Below are positions 35,031 to 46,259 of a stretch of DNA of 64,000 bases, piece after piece. Made by a program: the position numbers and the translations under genes. Under the pieces are notes generated by a model. That model ran no database searches. It was not told the origin of the DNA and worked only from the letters and a program-made list of their open reading frames with translations. The DNA comes from Caprella mutica (Eukaryota; Arthropoda; Malacostraca; Amphipoda; Caprellidae): the NCBI GenBank assembly GCA_947561585.1, contig CANNZV010001845.1, positions 23,412-87,411 of the forward strand. Direction: 5' to 3'. Numbering within the stretch: position 1 is the first letter of the stretch; the number at the start of each line of letters is the position of its first letter.

Positions 35031-37089
35031 ATATACTTCAAACAATTATAAATTTAGAATTAAGCTAAATATAACTTTACTAGTGGTTACGCGTGCAAAA
35101 TGCACGGTGACATGCATATAATACTATATGCTTTTTAATATTTAAGGACTTTACTTATTGTGTTTGTTCATACACATTACGCATCCCATTTTCCATTACA
35201 GTTCATATAAATTAGGTACCAGTAAAGAGTAATTTTCCCTCCCGTGACGTCATCAATTAGTATAGAATACTGTCTTATAGATAATAAATTATCATATAAG
35301 ATAGCTGTATAAATAACTACAAATTAAAAACATTAAACACAATTCAAATTAAACATTATGAAACATTGAAATAATTAGCTACACCGATCAGTTTAATGAT
35401 TAAAATAGAAGATACAAAATTCCCATATATAGGTAGCAGCTGATACCTATATTCTATTCATTTAATTTAATTAATATAATTATTCTTCTGAAGATTTGGA
35501 TGCCAGGATTATTCATAGTTGGGAATTGATGACTCTGCTGGCTTTTCAAAGTTTAATAACACGATATTTCGATCCGTTTTCTTGGATCATTTTCAAGTAA
35601 AATAATAATTTCATAGAGAAACCTAACAAAATGTGCTTATTATATGCCCCCCCCCCCCCTAACAAGTAGCCTGTCTACGTAAATTATTAAGAAACTAAAA
35701 ATGAATCATAAATAATATTGAAAATATATAAAAAAGTCTATAAAAAATGAACGATGCACTATACTTCTTTGTCCGACTTGGATCAAGCAGAACGAATGAC
35801 TGCCTTCAAAAAGACCAGATTGAAATAAGAACTTCACTTTCCAAAATGGACCAAATTTTTGAAATATTTAGAATTGATGTCAGGATTTGGAAGTGGCAAC
35901 AAAATTTTGTCCCAAATGAGCTTACCATTTTTTAAGAGCTTACCATTTTTTATAGACTTTTTTTATTTATTGTAGATATTTTTTCGATTCGATAATCCAA
36001 ATTTGATTTTTCATTTATTCCGTATGTTACCATGTATTTGCTGATTTGAATTCAATCCCTATGTATTCCATTAAAATTAAAATTTGAATAATTCAAAAAC
36101 CCGTTCGAATTTCGTAAAACAAATCTATAGCGTTCTGTATGACCATAGACCGGATGCTTACAGAAAATTTCATCCCAGTCTGTTGAATAGTATCTGAAAA
36201 TATCCTGGAAAGTATGTCGAATAAATTCCTATGTATCCCATTATAAATCAAGTGTTAATAATTCGAAAACCCGTTTGAATTTCGAAAAATCCTTGTAACA
36301 CATTGAATTCGACACGACTTTCTAAAAAGTTGTAAATTTTCAAGTCTCTAGGTCTAACCGTTTGTGAGTAATATTGCTCCAAGTAACACACAGACAGACA
36401 TACACACACACAGACGTAGCGTATTTGTTTGAATTATTGTGAAAACTTATTCTCTAAAATTTAACCTCTCGGTTTTTTTTTACTAAATAGTAATTATCAA
36501 TAGGAACTTAAATGGAAGTAATTATTCGAAAAATGGATATAAATGTCTAAATTTGTCACTAATAGCATTGAGATGTTCTTTAAGAAAGGCGGAATAAAAT
36601 ACTCACGAAATAGTAACTCACAACGCTATCCAGGAATATACTAATTATACTAATTGATAGTAATCAATCTGTGTAAGTGATTACTCAAAGTTTACGTAGA
36701 AAATTGCTTACACCAATTCAAGAATGGTGCTAAAGAATGATTCACGAGTTACAAATTCTCGTAAAAGTAACAAATTACTTGTATTGCAGCTCATAAATTG
36801 AGATGTAAGGAAGATTCAGTGGAGGATCAGAAGAGATACACACTCATCGATATGCATATCTGTCTACTTCGATGCAGTCTATCAGTCACAAATGTAAGCC
36901 CGTACGAATAACAGTGAAATAACTTGGAAGATATTTGAGGTTCCGACTGTACATTGATATGTGAAGAGCCTAACAAAATATCGGGAAAAGGTTAATACAA
37001 ATATTTATCTTCGTGATCTTCAGAATTTGAATAGAAAAACAAACAGCAATAACAGTGCACTATATTGAACTGAGGAGTTAATTTATTGG
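35031..37089. other. Unannotated stretch with minor repeats
   Basis: Contains a 13-base C tract (35647-35659), a diverged direct repeat of about 65 bp (36055-36120 and 36228-36300, both with AAACCCGTTYGAATTTCG) and a CA/GACA microsatellite-like run (36388-36420). No gene recognised. Confidence 0.45.
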
Positions 37090-37345
37090 TACGACTTGTC
37101 TCTAGTTGGCACTGAGGTTCATTTTAGTGTATCACTTGCTTGTAGTTGGTACTGAGGTTGATTTTAGTGTACCACTTACCTCTAGTTGGTACTGATGTTT
37201 ATTTTAGTGTTCCATTTGCCTCTAGTTGGTACTGAGGTTCATTTTAGTGTACCACTTGCCTCTAGTTGGTACTGAGGTTCATTTTAGTGTACCACTTGCC
37301 TCTAGTTGGTTATATAGTACTCTCATTCGGCTGTGGATTCATAAA
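37090..37345 (-). repeat. 40-bp minisatellite (5 units) plus inverted S1 edge fragment
   Basis: Units TACTGAGGTTCATTTTAGTG plus TACCACTTGCCTCTAGTTGG are the inverse of the array at 52105-53872. They are followed at once by TACTCTCATTCGGCTGTGGA, the inverse of the S1 edge at about 24450. The array and S1 edge therefore moved together, with about 150 bp between them lost. Confidence 0.8.
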
Positions 37346-37649
37346 CTTACTTACAAAGACTCAATTAAGTGATTGGTATTGGATGTTATGTAATGCTTGT
37401 ATACGTACAGCACATTCAGTCTAGTAATTAATTAATTTCATTTGAAAGTCATAATTAATGTTGGAAGTTATCGTACGCCAATTTACATAATGTGAAATAA
37501 AATAATAATATTAGGACACAAAAGATTGAGAGATTCAACATATTTATAAGACCCCATCATATCTTGTAGTCCATATTGGGTATGATACGTGTTCACGTAG
37601 AGTTATTTTGTTTAATTTCAGAATAAGAGTACGTTTAATTTCAATATAG

Positions 37650-38790
37650 TGCTATAACGTTATAATACTCGGACACCCAAAGTACTCGGAAAGTGAGTGT
37701 TAACATTGGCCATGAAACAATCTGATTCATAGAAATTTAAGATTGACTTATATACCAATTATCAAACACTTTGAGTGTCCGAGTACTATTACGTTATCCT
37801 AATTAGGAAGACAAACCTGAAATGTTCTTCAAATTCTCCTTTTTCCTAATCCTAACGACTCATGAAGGACTTCAGGTTATCCTAGTTTATATTTCTCTCA
37901 GATCTCCATGAGATGAAAGAGTGAAAGTATTCGCAAAAACTGAGCCATACTTTTCAGTTTTGACTTCAAAGGTACCTGTAAAACATTCCACTTTTCACCG
38001 AGAAATGACTTGATGTTATTCTTTTTCACTGTTCATCACCGGTTTTAGTATATCTATTAGGTAGGGTAAGTTTTGATATATCAACCGTTACGCAATTTCG
38101 CTACTTGTAAATAAAGATAGTGGCAGTTTGGTAGATCGTGTCACAACGAGTATTTACTTTAAGTTTTAACACTTATCTTAATAACACTTATCTCAAAAAT
38201 TTATTAGCGAATGTAACAACTAACTGTACGGGAAAATGTAACTGTGCCGGAATTCGAAAATGTGCAGGAATACGTAACTGTACGGGAATAATAACTGTAG
38301 TGTATTGCATAAGTGTGCGAAAATACGTGACTTAGTGGGACTACGTAACTGTACAGAAAAATAACTGTACTGAAATAATAAAGGTACGGGAATACACAAA
38401 TGTACGAGAACACGTAACTGTATTAGAATAGGTAACACTAATGGAATTAGTAAGTGTACAGGAAAAAGTAACTATAGAGAATACGAAACTGTAAGGGAAA
38501 ACTTAATTGTATGTTAAAATTATGTGAACGGGAATACGTAACTTACGCTATAAAAGCTTGTAGGGTGAAAAATATTTTTTTTTGTTTTGTTAATAGTTAA
38601 TTGTTCTGAAAATAGTCTATTACTATTTCCACAAAAAATAATTCTACACGAATATTCTTAACATAAATAGTTCATACCAAAATAATAATACCTTTGTCAA
38701 TTTTTCCCCCATTAGTTGTACGTTGTACATTAGTTGTACGTGTAACTAACATTTTTCAAACTGGTAATAGAACAGATCTCACTCTTTGGT
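37650..38790 (+). repeat. Segmental duplication S4, copy 2
   Basis: Same order and orientation as 19800-20930. The tandem zone of GTAACTGTACGGGAA words is longer here (about 38205-38545). Overlapping frames in that zone are artefacts. Confidence 0.7.
37655..37793. mobile_element. Small MITE, ACTCGGACAC family
   Basis: Ends TACTCGGACACCCAAAGT and, inverted, TACTCGGACACTCAAAGT. Relatives are at 39256-39395 (ACTCGGATACCCAAATG) and, decayed, at 19810-19940. Confidence 0.6.
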
Positions 38791-40770
38791 AGATTTAATA
38801 TAATAGATATTGGAAAACAGTAATAAAAATATATCACTATGTGGTGTCAATTCTTTATTGTTCTTGTGATCATATTTAGTTACTTAAAATGAGTTTGAAA
38901 ACCTGTTTGCTGAGCAATAAAGAGGTAGATTTTAAGGCAGAGAGTATGATACCTAAAATGTCATGTGGTTAGCGAATATTCAGTGGATTCCCAACTTAAT
39001 CTTCTATGACAGACATGTGGAGAGATGGAGAACCAAATGGAGTAAATGGTGAATCCTGGGCTAGGTTATACGGGCATGAGCTCGTCGATAACATCTGTCA
39101 TTCGATTCTTTAAGGAAAATTATGCCCAAACTTCGATCCGAGAACATTTGGAATTCCGATAAGAAATGTTACGTCAATTGAAATCTATTGCATTATTAGG
39201 TGTTAGTTACATATCAGTGTTTGGTAAGACCCCAAATAAGATTTCATAGAGAATCACACAATGTACTCGGATACCCAAATGCATCACAGTACTCGGAAAA
39301 TTAAAGTTAACCTTAGCAATATAATTAATAGATGTCAAACTGGTTCAAAAACTTTCTAAAATGCCCATTGTCCGAATAATGTGAGTGTACATGTGAACAT
39401 ATTAAATTTTGCTCAAAATGAAAAGATAAAAGGCTGACTTCAATATTATTACACCTGATATATTGTAACCTATATATTATCACTGTTAGATTTACTGGAG
39501 CTTATATATTATCACAGTTGATTTATTGTAACTTATAAATTGTCAGTGTTCTATTCTCTCACTTTAATATCTATATGTTGAAAGTCAAATTTGAAAATCG
39601 TGTTTCGAATTCCAAAAATTAAAAAAGTAACTTCGGAATTTCAGAAAACAGCAATAGAAGCTTTAGGTCTAGGATGTTCATTAAACAATATAAATAGAAA
39701 ATTTTCAGTCAACATTGTATCTCACTCATAAGAAAGTTTTAAAATAAATTTTTACCTATAATTATTAAAACATTGTGGACATTAAATCAAATTTTACTTG
39801 CAATATACACTTTACAACCAATGAAACCTATTCTCTTATTTTTTTTTCTAAAAGCTGTCTTTCCTTTTAGCTAACAGATAAACAATAAAAACTATTTAGA
39901 TATGAATCATCACTCCATTGCAACATTGTTTGAAGTGAATACACGATAAATATTCTTTGCTGAGTCAACATTTTTACTCCATATGATATTTTGTTAAGTC
40001 TCTGGCAACAGCAATTAAAATTGGGAGACCAATTGAAATAACACATGTGAACAGTTGAAAAATATCGCACTAGATTGAGAGGGCCTCTATTTTCATGAAT
40101 GGCTCAGATTATATTCAGATATTTTGAATGAATAGAGTAACACATCAGCGTAATTTGGAACTCAGTCATAGAAATATCTAAAAAACACTTTCAGAAAAGT
40201 TAATTGAAAAGTAAATGAGAGAACTTCCACCTCCCTGAATGAACGAAACTGAAACTCATTGAATGTATAAACCTCTTAGATGAGTAAGATGAGTGTGATC
40301 GGAGAGTAAATTCAAGTTGTAATTATTACAAAATATATATTGATAACTATATTATTTTTTATGATTTTCAATTTGAAAGAAATATACATAATTGTTTATT
40401 CCATAGAGATTATTTCCTATTTCATTTTCCCTAATGTTGAATTTCTATTCAAATAATCGCAGTAATAACCTTTACATATTTTTATAAAGTTTTTATAACT
40501 CGTATACCGAGTCAAAGCCATTTTCCTCTTTTTTCTGATGGCGTAACGCACGTACGAAACACAAACGGATTAAAATATAATCCTTAGGTTCACTTTATTC
40601 ACAGTTAATTAATAAGTGTAGGCTGTTGCGTGAGGCACGGAGCATGACTTGCAAATTAATCTAATTCTGTTTAATCGTTTGTGAGACAAGAAAGATTAAA
40701 ACACGAGGTAATTTTGTTCGCTTGGTATACTAAACACTACTAATTTTAACTAATAACCACTTGATGTAGA
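38791..40770. other. Unannotated stretch with MITE relic
   Basis: Contains the ACTCGGATACCC MITE relic (39256-39395) and a degenerate repeat of about 33 bp, three units (39447-39545, TATATTATCACTGTT words). No gene recognised. Confidence 0.45.
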
Positions 40771-40774
40771 TCTA

Positions 40775-41340
40775 CAGGGTGCGGAGAAAGTCCCCGATCA
40801 ATTTTTTTATTTTTTTTTATTTACTAAATTTATCCATTCATATCTCATTCTCTTCATATAATCATATACTTTAATGTTCCAGGTTTATATATTTACATTG
40901 TCTTTTGTACAAAATGAGTCACGGTGAGGCTATTATTCAGCTACACTGCGTGGGGAAGACAAAACCAGAGATTGTTTAGCTGTTAAAAGCACCGAAATCG
41001 ACTGTTAGGGATGCTGTTAAACGCTACCAAGAACTGGAGACAACAGGTGATCGACCCAGGTGTGGACGACGTTGCACTGCACGCACTCCGACCAAAATAA
41101 AAACCATTAGGGAGCGGATAAGGAGGAACCTCAAGCGAAGCATGAGAAAGATAGCTAAGAGAATGGATATCGACGAAAAAAGTGTGAGAACCATCGTCAA
41201 AGAAGACCTCAAGTTGTCCCCCTTCAAAATAACCAATATGCAAGCTCTCGGACTTGCAGAAACAGAAGAAGCTGGACAGATCAAAGATTCTTTTGAATGC
41301 AATGAAAGATGGCACGCAGGCTGGTGAGATCGTCTCCGAT
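40775..41340 (+). pseudogene. Truncated Tc1/mariner-type transposase
   Basis: A TA followed by CAGGGTGCGGAGAAAGTCCC (40773 onward) looks like the 5' terminal repeat of a mariner-like element. From ATG at 40914 the frame starts MSHGEAIIQLHCVG and meets a stop at 40977. It then continues through a helix-turn-helix-like region (KAPKSTVRDAVKRYQELETT, then RSMRKIAKRMDIDEKSVRTI and KEDLKLSPFKITNMQ). Around 41250 the homologous reading shifts frame to LQKQKKLDRSKILLNAMKDG, then GEIVSD and a stop. The catalytic DDE/D core beyond the first aspartate is missing, so it is dead. DNA-binding half only; subfamily not assigned. Confidence 0.85.
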
Positions 41341-41358
41341 TAATCATTGCATGATTTA

Positions 41359-41542
41359 GGCCCACTACACACTTGCATTTTTAACACCGCGGAAGAAAGC
41401 TCTTCTTAAAATGTGTTTACACTTGCGTTTTGTTATCGCTGATGGAAGTATAACATTAAATTTTTACTTCAGCGATGAAAAAAAACGCATGTAAGAAGAG
41501 CTTTTTTTCCGCGCTGTTAAAAATGCAAGTGTGAAACGGGCC
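41359..41542. mobile_element. TTA-flanked MITE, 184 bp
   Basis: Arms of about 52 bp: GGCCCACTACACACTTGCAT and, inverted, GGCCCGTTTCACACTTGCAT, both continuing to AAGCTCTTCTTA. TTA on each side suggests the PIF/Harbinger type. The flanks outside also form an inverted TCATTGCATG pair, so the target was palindromic or the arms once extended further. It lies directly after the broken transposase. Confidence 0.75.
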
Positions 41543-41545
41543 TTA

Positions 41546-42730
41546 ACCATGCAATGAACAAGTGAAAACTTCGATGAAATCAAAATGTAACTGAAGTTAT
41601 TCTATTTCCAAATAGTTTCCAAGGAATAAGTTTAAGCACCATATATGTATTAAAATGTCTACCATTGTAATTTTTTTTCATTTTATTCACTGCCTTTTAG
41701 TAAGTAAAATCACAGAGTTAGCTCTAAGAATAACCTTCGCGCAATGACAAAAATAATCACCCTCACTCTTTGTCTACCTGTTCTAAAACTATGTATGTCC
41801 ATCAGTTCAAAATTGTTTTTTCTTGTTAATAGTACAATAATAGGCGGGAAAAAAGAGACCAAGATAAAGTTGGTATTTCATCCATTGGCTTACGATTTAC
41901 AAGTATTTGAAAAAGTATAAACAATTTTGTGGCCCATACAGTATATACAATAATAATGAACACATTTTGACTGTCCTAAACTTTCTAATATAATGATGAA
42001 AAACTAAAAATTTGTGGCTAATAATAAAATAATCAAAAGAAATCATAGTTTATTGGGAGTATAAAATAATATAAGTTAATCAGTATATATGTAACTATGT
42101 ATTGATAATACGTACACGCATTTGAATATAAGTCCATTCAATTAATGGAATTGTCAATGGATTAATAACAGTCGTGTCATTACTTATCGGGCAAAAATAA
42201 AATTTTACTGACTAAAAAATCTTCCCTACTATCAGGTTCAGTAAGAAAAAGATCAAGATTAATATAAGTTTGAAGTCACTCACAATAAAATTATCCGATA
42301 TTAGAATATATTTTGCTCGAAGTCATGAGACAGTTTAAAAAATTATTGAATGAATGAGTAAAAATAAAAGCCGTTAATTAATAAAAATAGCAAGCAAGAC
42401 TACAGGAGGTGCTACCTTGTTCCACACTAGCACTATGATAATACCAGAGGTGAAATCAGCTTAACCCTTACGTATATAGTTGGGTAGATAGCTGACCACT
42501 TTAAATTCCTACGTATATAACATTTTTCAAAGGTGTTCGATTTTTTTTATTTACATGACTTTTAACCTGAAAGTGTCTTTTCTCTATTGAATATAGAATC
42601 ATTTCTCTGTGAAATTCCAATCGTGAATAATAACACAAAATATGAAATGCATTTCCAAATTCACACCGTTTTTCTTGCTTGGCTCTCTCAGCCAATCAGC
42701 CTTTCGTGTAGGTTGCATCTGCTCTCTGTG
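41546..42730. other. Unannotated stretch
   Basis: AT-rich. A short near-repeat of TACGTATATA (about 42471 and 42511) is visible. A 64-codon minus frame (42501-42695) is unsupported. Confidence 0.4.
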
Positions 42731-42839
42731 TGCAGTACATGGAAGTACTAGCAAAGACATTTGGTACTAGTGTGCAGTAGCAAGGCGGCTAACATAGCCG
42801 TTCCGAGCCGTGACAATCGTGTTATCTTCTCAGTGTTGT

Positions 42840-43688
42840 CACAGATCATTGAATATAGAAGATGTCCCACTCCTACGTGGACGCTAGTTGCCAAATAATT
42901 ATTTAAGTGAGAGCGTATCAGCTAATCAGAGAGAGGCGTAACGTGACGTCACATATTAAAACGTACTCACAAACGGGTATAAGTATATACATAACGGTCA
43001 TAGCTACATTTTCTTTTTAATTTTTTTTAATTTTAATTTTCAGGAAAATAGGGTAATTAAAATCGTATATATTTTAATGTATATTTTTATAGAATAGAAT
43101 ACAAGAATCGAAGTCGAAACTGAAATATTTCGAGCAAACTGAAGTCAGTCTCAACGCCATTGTGCAAGCCTTTAGCCACAGATTGTTATCATATTTTCTG
43201 AATAAAAACAACTTGTACCTTTTGATGTATTGGTACAAAAGAAAAATGAACATTTTCACACATTGCTCATTTTTCACCAGTTAATTTTGATGAAAGATAA
43301 GAAAATTATTGAATTAGGCAGAAAATACAGCGCACACCCTCCGCTCATGATATTGCATCAGAAATAAACCAACGCTTCAAATTCGTACTGAACAAACACA
43401 CACACGTACAAAACATGTACAAGACAGAAATAATTATATTGTTTATAAATGTATGATTTTATTATCAGTTTAATATCATAAATAAATGTTTTGATTTTAA
43501 ATAGCATATTTAAATTCAATAGTATTCTCTTTTTGTCGTTTTTTGAATAATTAAAACAAAATAATATATCAATCGTAGACAACTCCAAGGATACGTCACG
43601 TTACGCACTCCTCCGATGCCAAGTGTCGCTAGAAAATTGAAAATACTGTAGTGGGATATCTTCTATATTCAATGATCTGTGGACCGTG
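42840..43688. mobile_element. 849-bp inverted-repeat element in module M
   Basis: Ends CACAGATCATTGAATATAGA (left) and, inverted, the same string preceded by CACGGTC (right). Both continue to GATRTCCCACT, with a subterminal GCGTAACGTGACGT pair. GTGTTGT flanks both sides (42833-42839 and 43689-43695). Copy 2 of module M (about 44946) is uninterrupted. Superfamily uncertain. Confidence 0.65.
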
Positions 43689-43791
43689 GTGTTGTTTTAG
43701 ACACGAGGGTGTGTGCACGCGTATGTGTCGATCTCAGAACTGACAGAGTAAGTTGATTAACGGTTCTCGTAAGCACAACAACTGATGTTAA

Positions 43792-43986
43792 CTTACACAT
43801 TATTCTTCAGAATACTTTAGGTATCTGATCATTTTGCTCATCTTTGGACATTTAACTGATGTAGGAAGATTAATTGATGAATATTTAGGCAACTGTTGCA
43901 ATCTTAACGACTTAAATAAGCGTTTGGTGGAGCACGTACTAGATGCGAGCACTCTTCCTCGTTTCTCAAACGTCACTGAGCCGTAA
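43792..43986 (+). pseudogene. Coding-like segment of module M, copy 1
   Basis: A 64-codon open frame follows a TAA. It contains GHLTDVGRLIDEYLGNCCN and LNDLNKRLVEHVLDASTLPR and ends VTEP then TAA. The paralogue at 45049-45270 is open in the same frame and carries an in-frame 12-bp insertion (four residues) relative to this copy. That argues for protein-coding ancestry. An acceptor-like TTCTTCAG lies near the start. No ATG and no family recognised; it could be an exon of a host or transposon gene. Confidence 0.45.
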
Positions 43987-44022
43987 GCGAATGCTCCCTG
44001 AACTGTCAGTCTGTCGCTAGGG

Positions 44023-44049
44023 TGACGTCATATGTGTGCTGTGACGTCA
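44023..44049. promoter_or_regulatory. Paired TGACGTCA palindromes, copy 1
   Basis: Two perfect CRE-type palindromes (44023-44030 and 44042-44049) are 11 bp apart. The same pair is at 45292-45299 and 45311-45318. They match the CREB/ATF consensus; function is not shown. Confidence 0.4.
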
Positions 44050-45048
44050 CCACACGACACAGCGGAACAAATAGGTGCTAACACGATGGTCCAGCTTATA
44101 CGTTGTTGGTTAGTCGTTACACCCAAGGTTCATAGACTATAACAGGTTAAACGAATAGAAATAGTACGAAATGTTACTAAGAGTTGAGTCTACAAACTCT
44201 TTTTATGAAAACCTTTTCTTCAGATTAAAACCTATGAAACTTATGTTACAAATAATTGACATTTTACATTGTTTATTTCTTATTTTATTATTGCAATATT
44301 ATGTTTGTTTTTATTTTAGGCTTTTAGCTACAGTAATTAAAGCGGATTAAAATGTTGACCAGTGCCCATCAATCAACGGACAACGACGTGAATAGCAATT
44401 AGTTTTTGTTGGTTTTGCAGTGATAATAACCATTTCATTAAAATATTTTTTATACCATTCGACAGATTATTAAATTTTGAAGAATTCTATTCTGACTCAC
44501 GCACAAGTTTAATCTACGGTTTAAGAGATATTTAAGAAGGAAGACAGAAAATGTTGTTTTTTCAATGGCAATTTTTCCCCATTCGTTTAACCTGTTAAGC
44601 CCCGTTTACATTGACACTCACACTGAAGGTCACATCCACGGGTAACGGGCAAATGCACGCTCAATAAGAGTCTTGACTGTTCACATTTGAAAATCGTTTG
44701 GCGGGCAGATTGAGACGGTGCGAGAGTTCTTAGTTGGTATTCAGATTCGATGGCGAGAAGTGTAGTTTACACTTGGGACAGAGCCCCAAGTGTAACAACA
44801 TGAAATGAAGCAATTACATATAACAACAAAGCGATGGTACATAAATTTCGTCTGTTTCATAAAATTTATAAGATTTTTCCGATTCGTTGACTTTATTACG
44901 CTCAGGCGGCTAACATAGCCGTTACAATCGTGTTAGCTTCTAGTGTAGATTTAGAAACGAGGGAGAGTACACGGTTGTGCCTCGCTCTCAGACCTGACTG
45001 AGTAAGTTGAGTAACGGTTCTCGTTAGCACAACAGCTGATGTTGTTAA

Positions 45049-45270
45049 CTTACACATTATTCTTCAAAATACTTTAGGTATGTGATCATTTTGCTCAAAA
45101 ATTTTCTCATCTATGGACATTTAACTGATGTAAGAAGATTAATTGATAAATATTTAGGCAACAGATGCAATGTTAATGACTTAAATAAGCGTTTGGTGGA
45201 GCGAGTGCTAGATGCGTGCACCCTTCCTCATTTCTCAAAGGTCACTGAGCCGTGTGCGAATGCTCCCTGA
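45049..45270 (+). pseudogene. Coding-like segment of module M, copy 2
   Basis: A 73-codon open frame contains GHLTDVRRLIDKYLGNRCN, VNDLNKRLVERVLDACTLPH and VTEPCANAP before TGA. Relative to copy 1 it has four extra residues (KNFL region) in frame and lacks the TAA that ends copy 1. There is no ATG, and the acceptor-like CAG of copy 1 is changed to CAA. It lies within the TTA-flanked element. Confidence 0.45.
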
Positions 45271-45624
45271 ACTGTCAGTCTGTTGCTAGGGTGACGTCAT
45301 ATGTGTGCTGTGACGTCACCACACGACACAGCGGAACAACAACAAGACGCCAAGGAAGCTGTTTTGACTGAAGCGAAGAGAGACAAGGAAGCTCACTTGA
45401 CTAATTGCTAACAACAAGGTGTTAACACGATGGTCCCGCTTATACGTTGTTGGTAAGCCGTTACACCGCTTCCTTCTACTAGTACTTCCATGATTACACT
45501 CCCTGCAGTGCTGGTTTCGTATAGATTGAATTTCATTTTTTACCTCTTCTCCATCTCTACCCAATATTAATAACTAGTGTACTATCCCGTTAAAAATAAA
45601 GGGTTTTAATGGAAATGGAATTTT

Positions 45625-45790
45625 AATTCAATGAATTTTCGGAAAAATTTGAGTTCTCGGAAAATTTTGTTTTGCTTAAATTTTGCGAGTTTTCAGAAAA
45701 TATTGAGTTTTCGGAAAATCTTTAGTACCTATTCGAAATTTTTTTGAGTTTTCGGAAAATTTTATGTTTTCGGAAAATTTTGAGTTTTAT
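45625..45790 (+). repeat. Degenerate GAGTTTTCGGAAAATTTT repeat
   Basis: About seven units of an 18-bp-like motif with variable spacing, inside the 44598-46197 element. Confidence 0.7.
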
Positions 45791-46259
45791 AAAATAAAAT
45801 TTTTGAGCGTGATGGATTTTTACATATATAAAAACACAATGCTCTATATTATAGGGAGGGATAATGATAAATGTTGTCTAATATCATTATTACTCTTTCT
45901 CTTAAATTTCTACTTTTATATGCTTTACTTGATGATTTCCAAAGACATTCGTGAGTCCTATATAATTAATTAGCTGTTCAACAGCAGCTCTACTTGTTGT
46001 CAGCCATAACAACCTCCCCCTGGTGCATCAATGGACTTACTGAGCCACAGTGAGTGTCACTCAGAGTGTCGAAAAGAATGGCCAAGGTGAATGTTGAAGT
46101 GAGCCTCCACTTGCCCGCTAATTTGCCCCTCCACTGCGCGTTTGCCCCTTGTTTCAACACTCAGAGTGTGCAAAAGGGCCTCAATGTAAACGGGGCTTTA
46201 TAGTCTATGAACCTTGGTTACACCGCTTCCTTCTACTAGTACTTCCATGGCAGTAGCGA

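Larger units (their letters stand above)
42778..44115 (+). repeat. Duplicated module M, copy 1 (interrupted)
   Basis: Shares GGCGGCTAACATAGCCGTT, ACTTAAATAAGCGTTTGGTG, GCTCCCTGAACTGTCAGTCT and GTGACGTCACCACACGACAC with 44904-45470. The element at 42840-43688 is inserted in this copy only. It contains a coding-like segment and two TGACGTCA palindromes. Confidence 0.8.
44598..46197. mobile_element. 1.6-kb PIF/Harbinger-like element carrying module M
   Basis: Ends AGCCCCGTTTACATTGACAC and, inverted, AGCCCCGTTTACATTGAGGC. TTA flanks both (44595-44597 and 46198-46200). An inverted empty site, ATTCGTTTAACCTGTTATAG when read on the minus strand, lies at about 44134-44156. Inside is module M copy 2 (44904-45470). 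No transposase seen. The cargo makes it look like a gene-fragment-capturing element. Confidence 0.7.

Noticed and set aside
41142..41327. 61-codon ORF as an independent gene
   Set aside because: It is a slice of the broken Tc1/mariner transposase frame, downstream of its premature stop.
43690..45470. Module M copies as LTRs of a retrotransposon
   Set aside because: No TG/CA ends, no primer-binding site or gag/pol between them, and one copy lies inside a TTA-flanked element.
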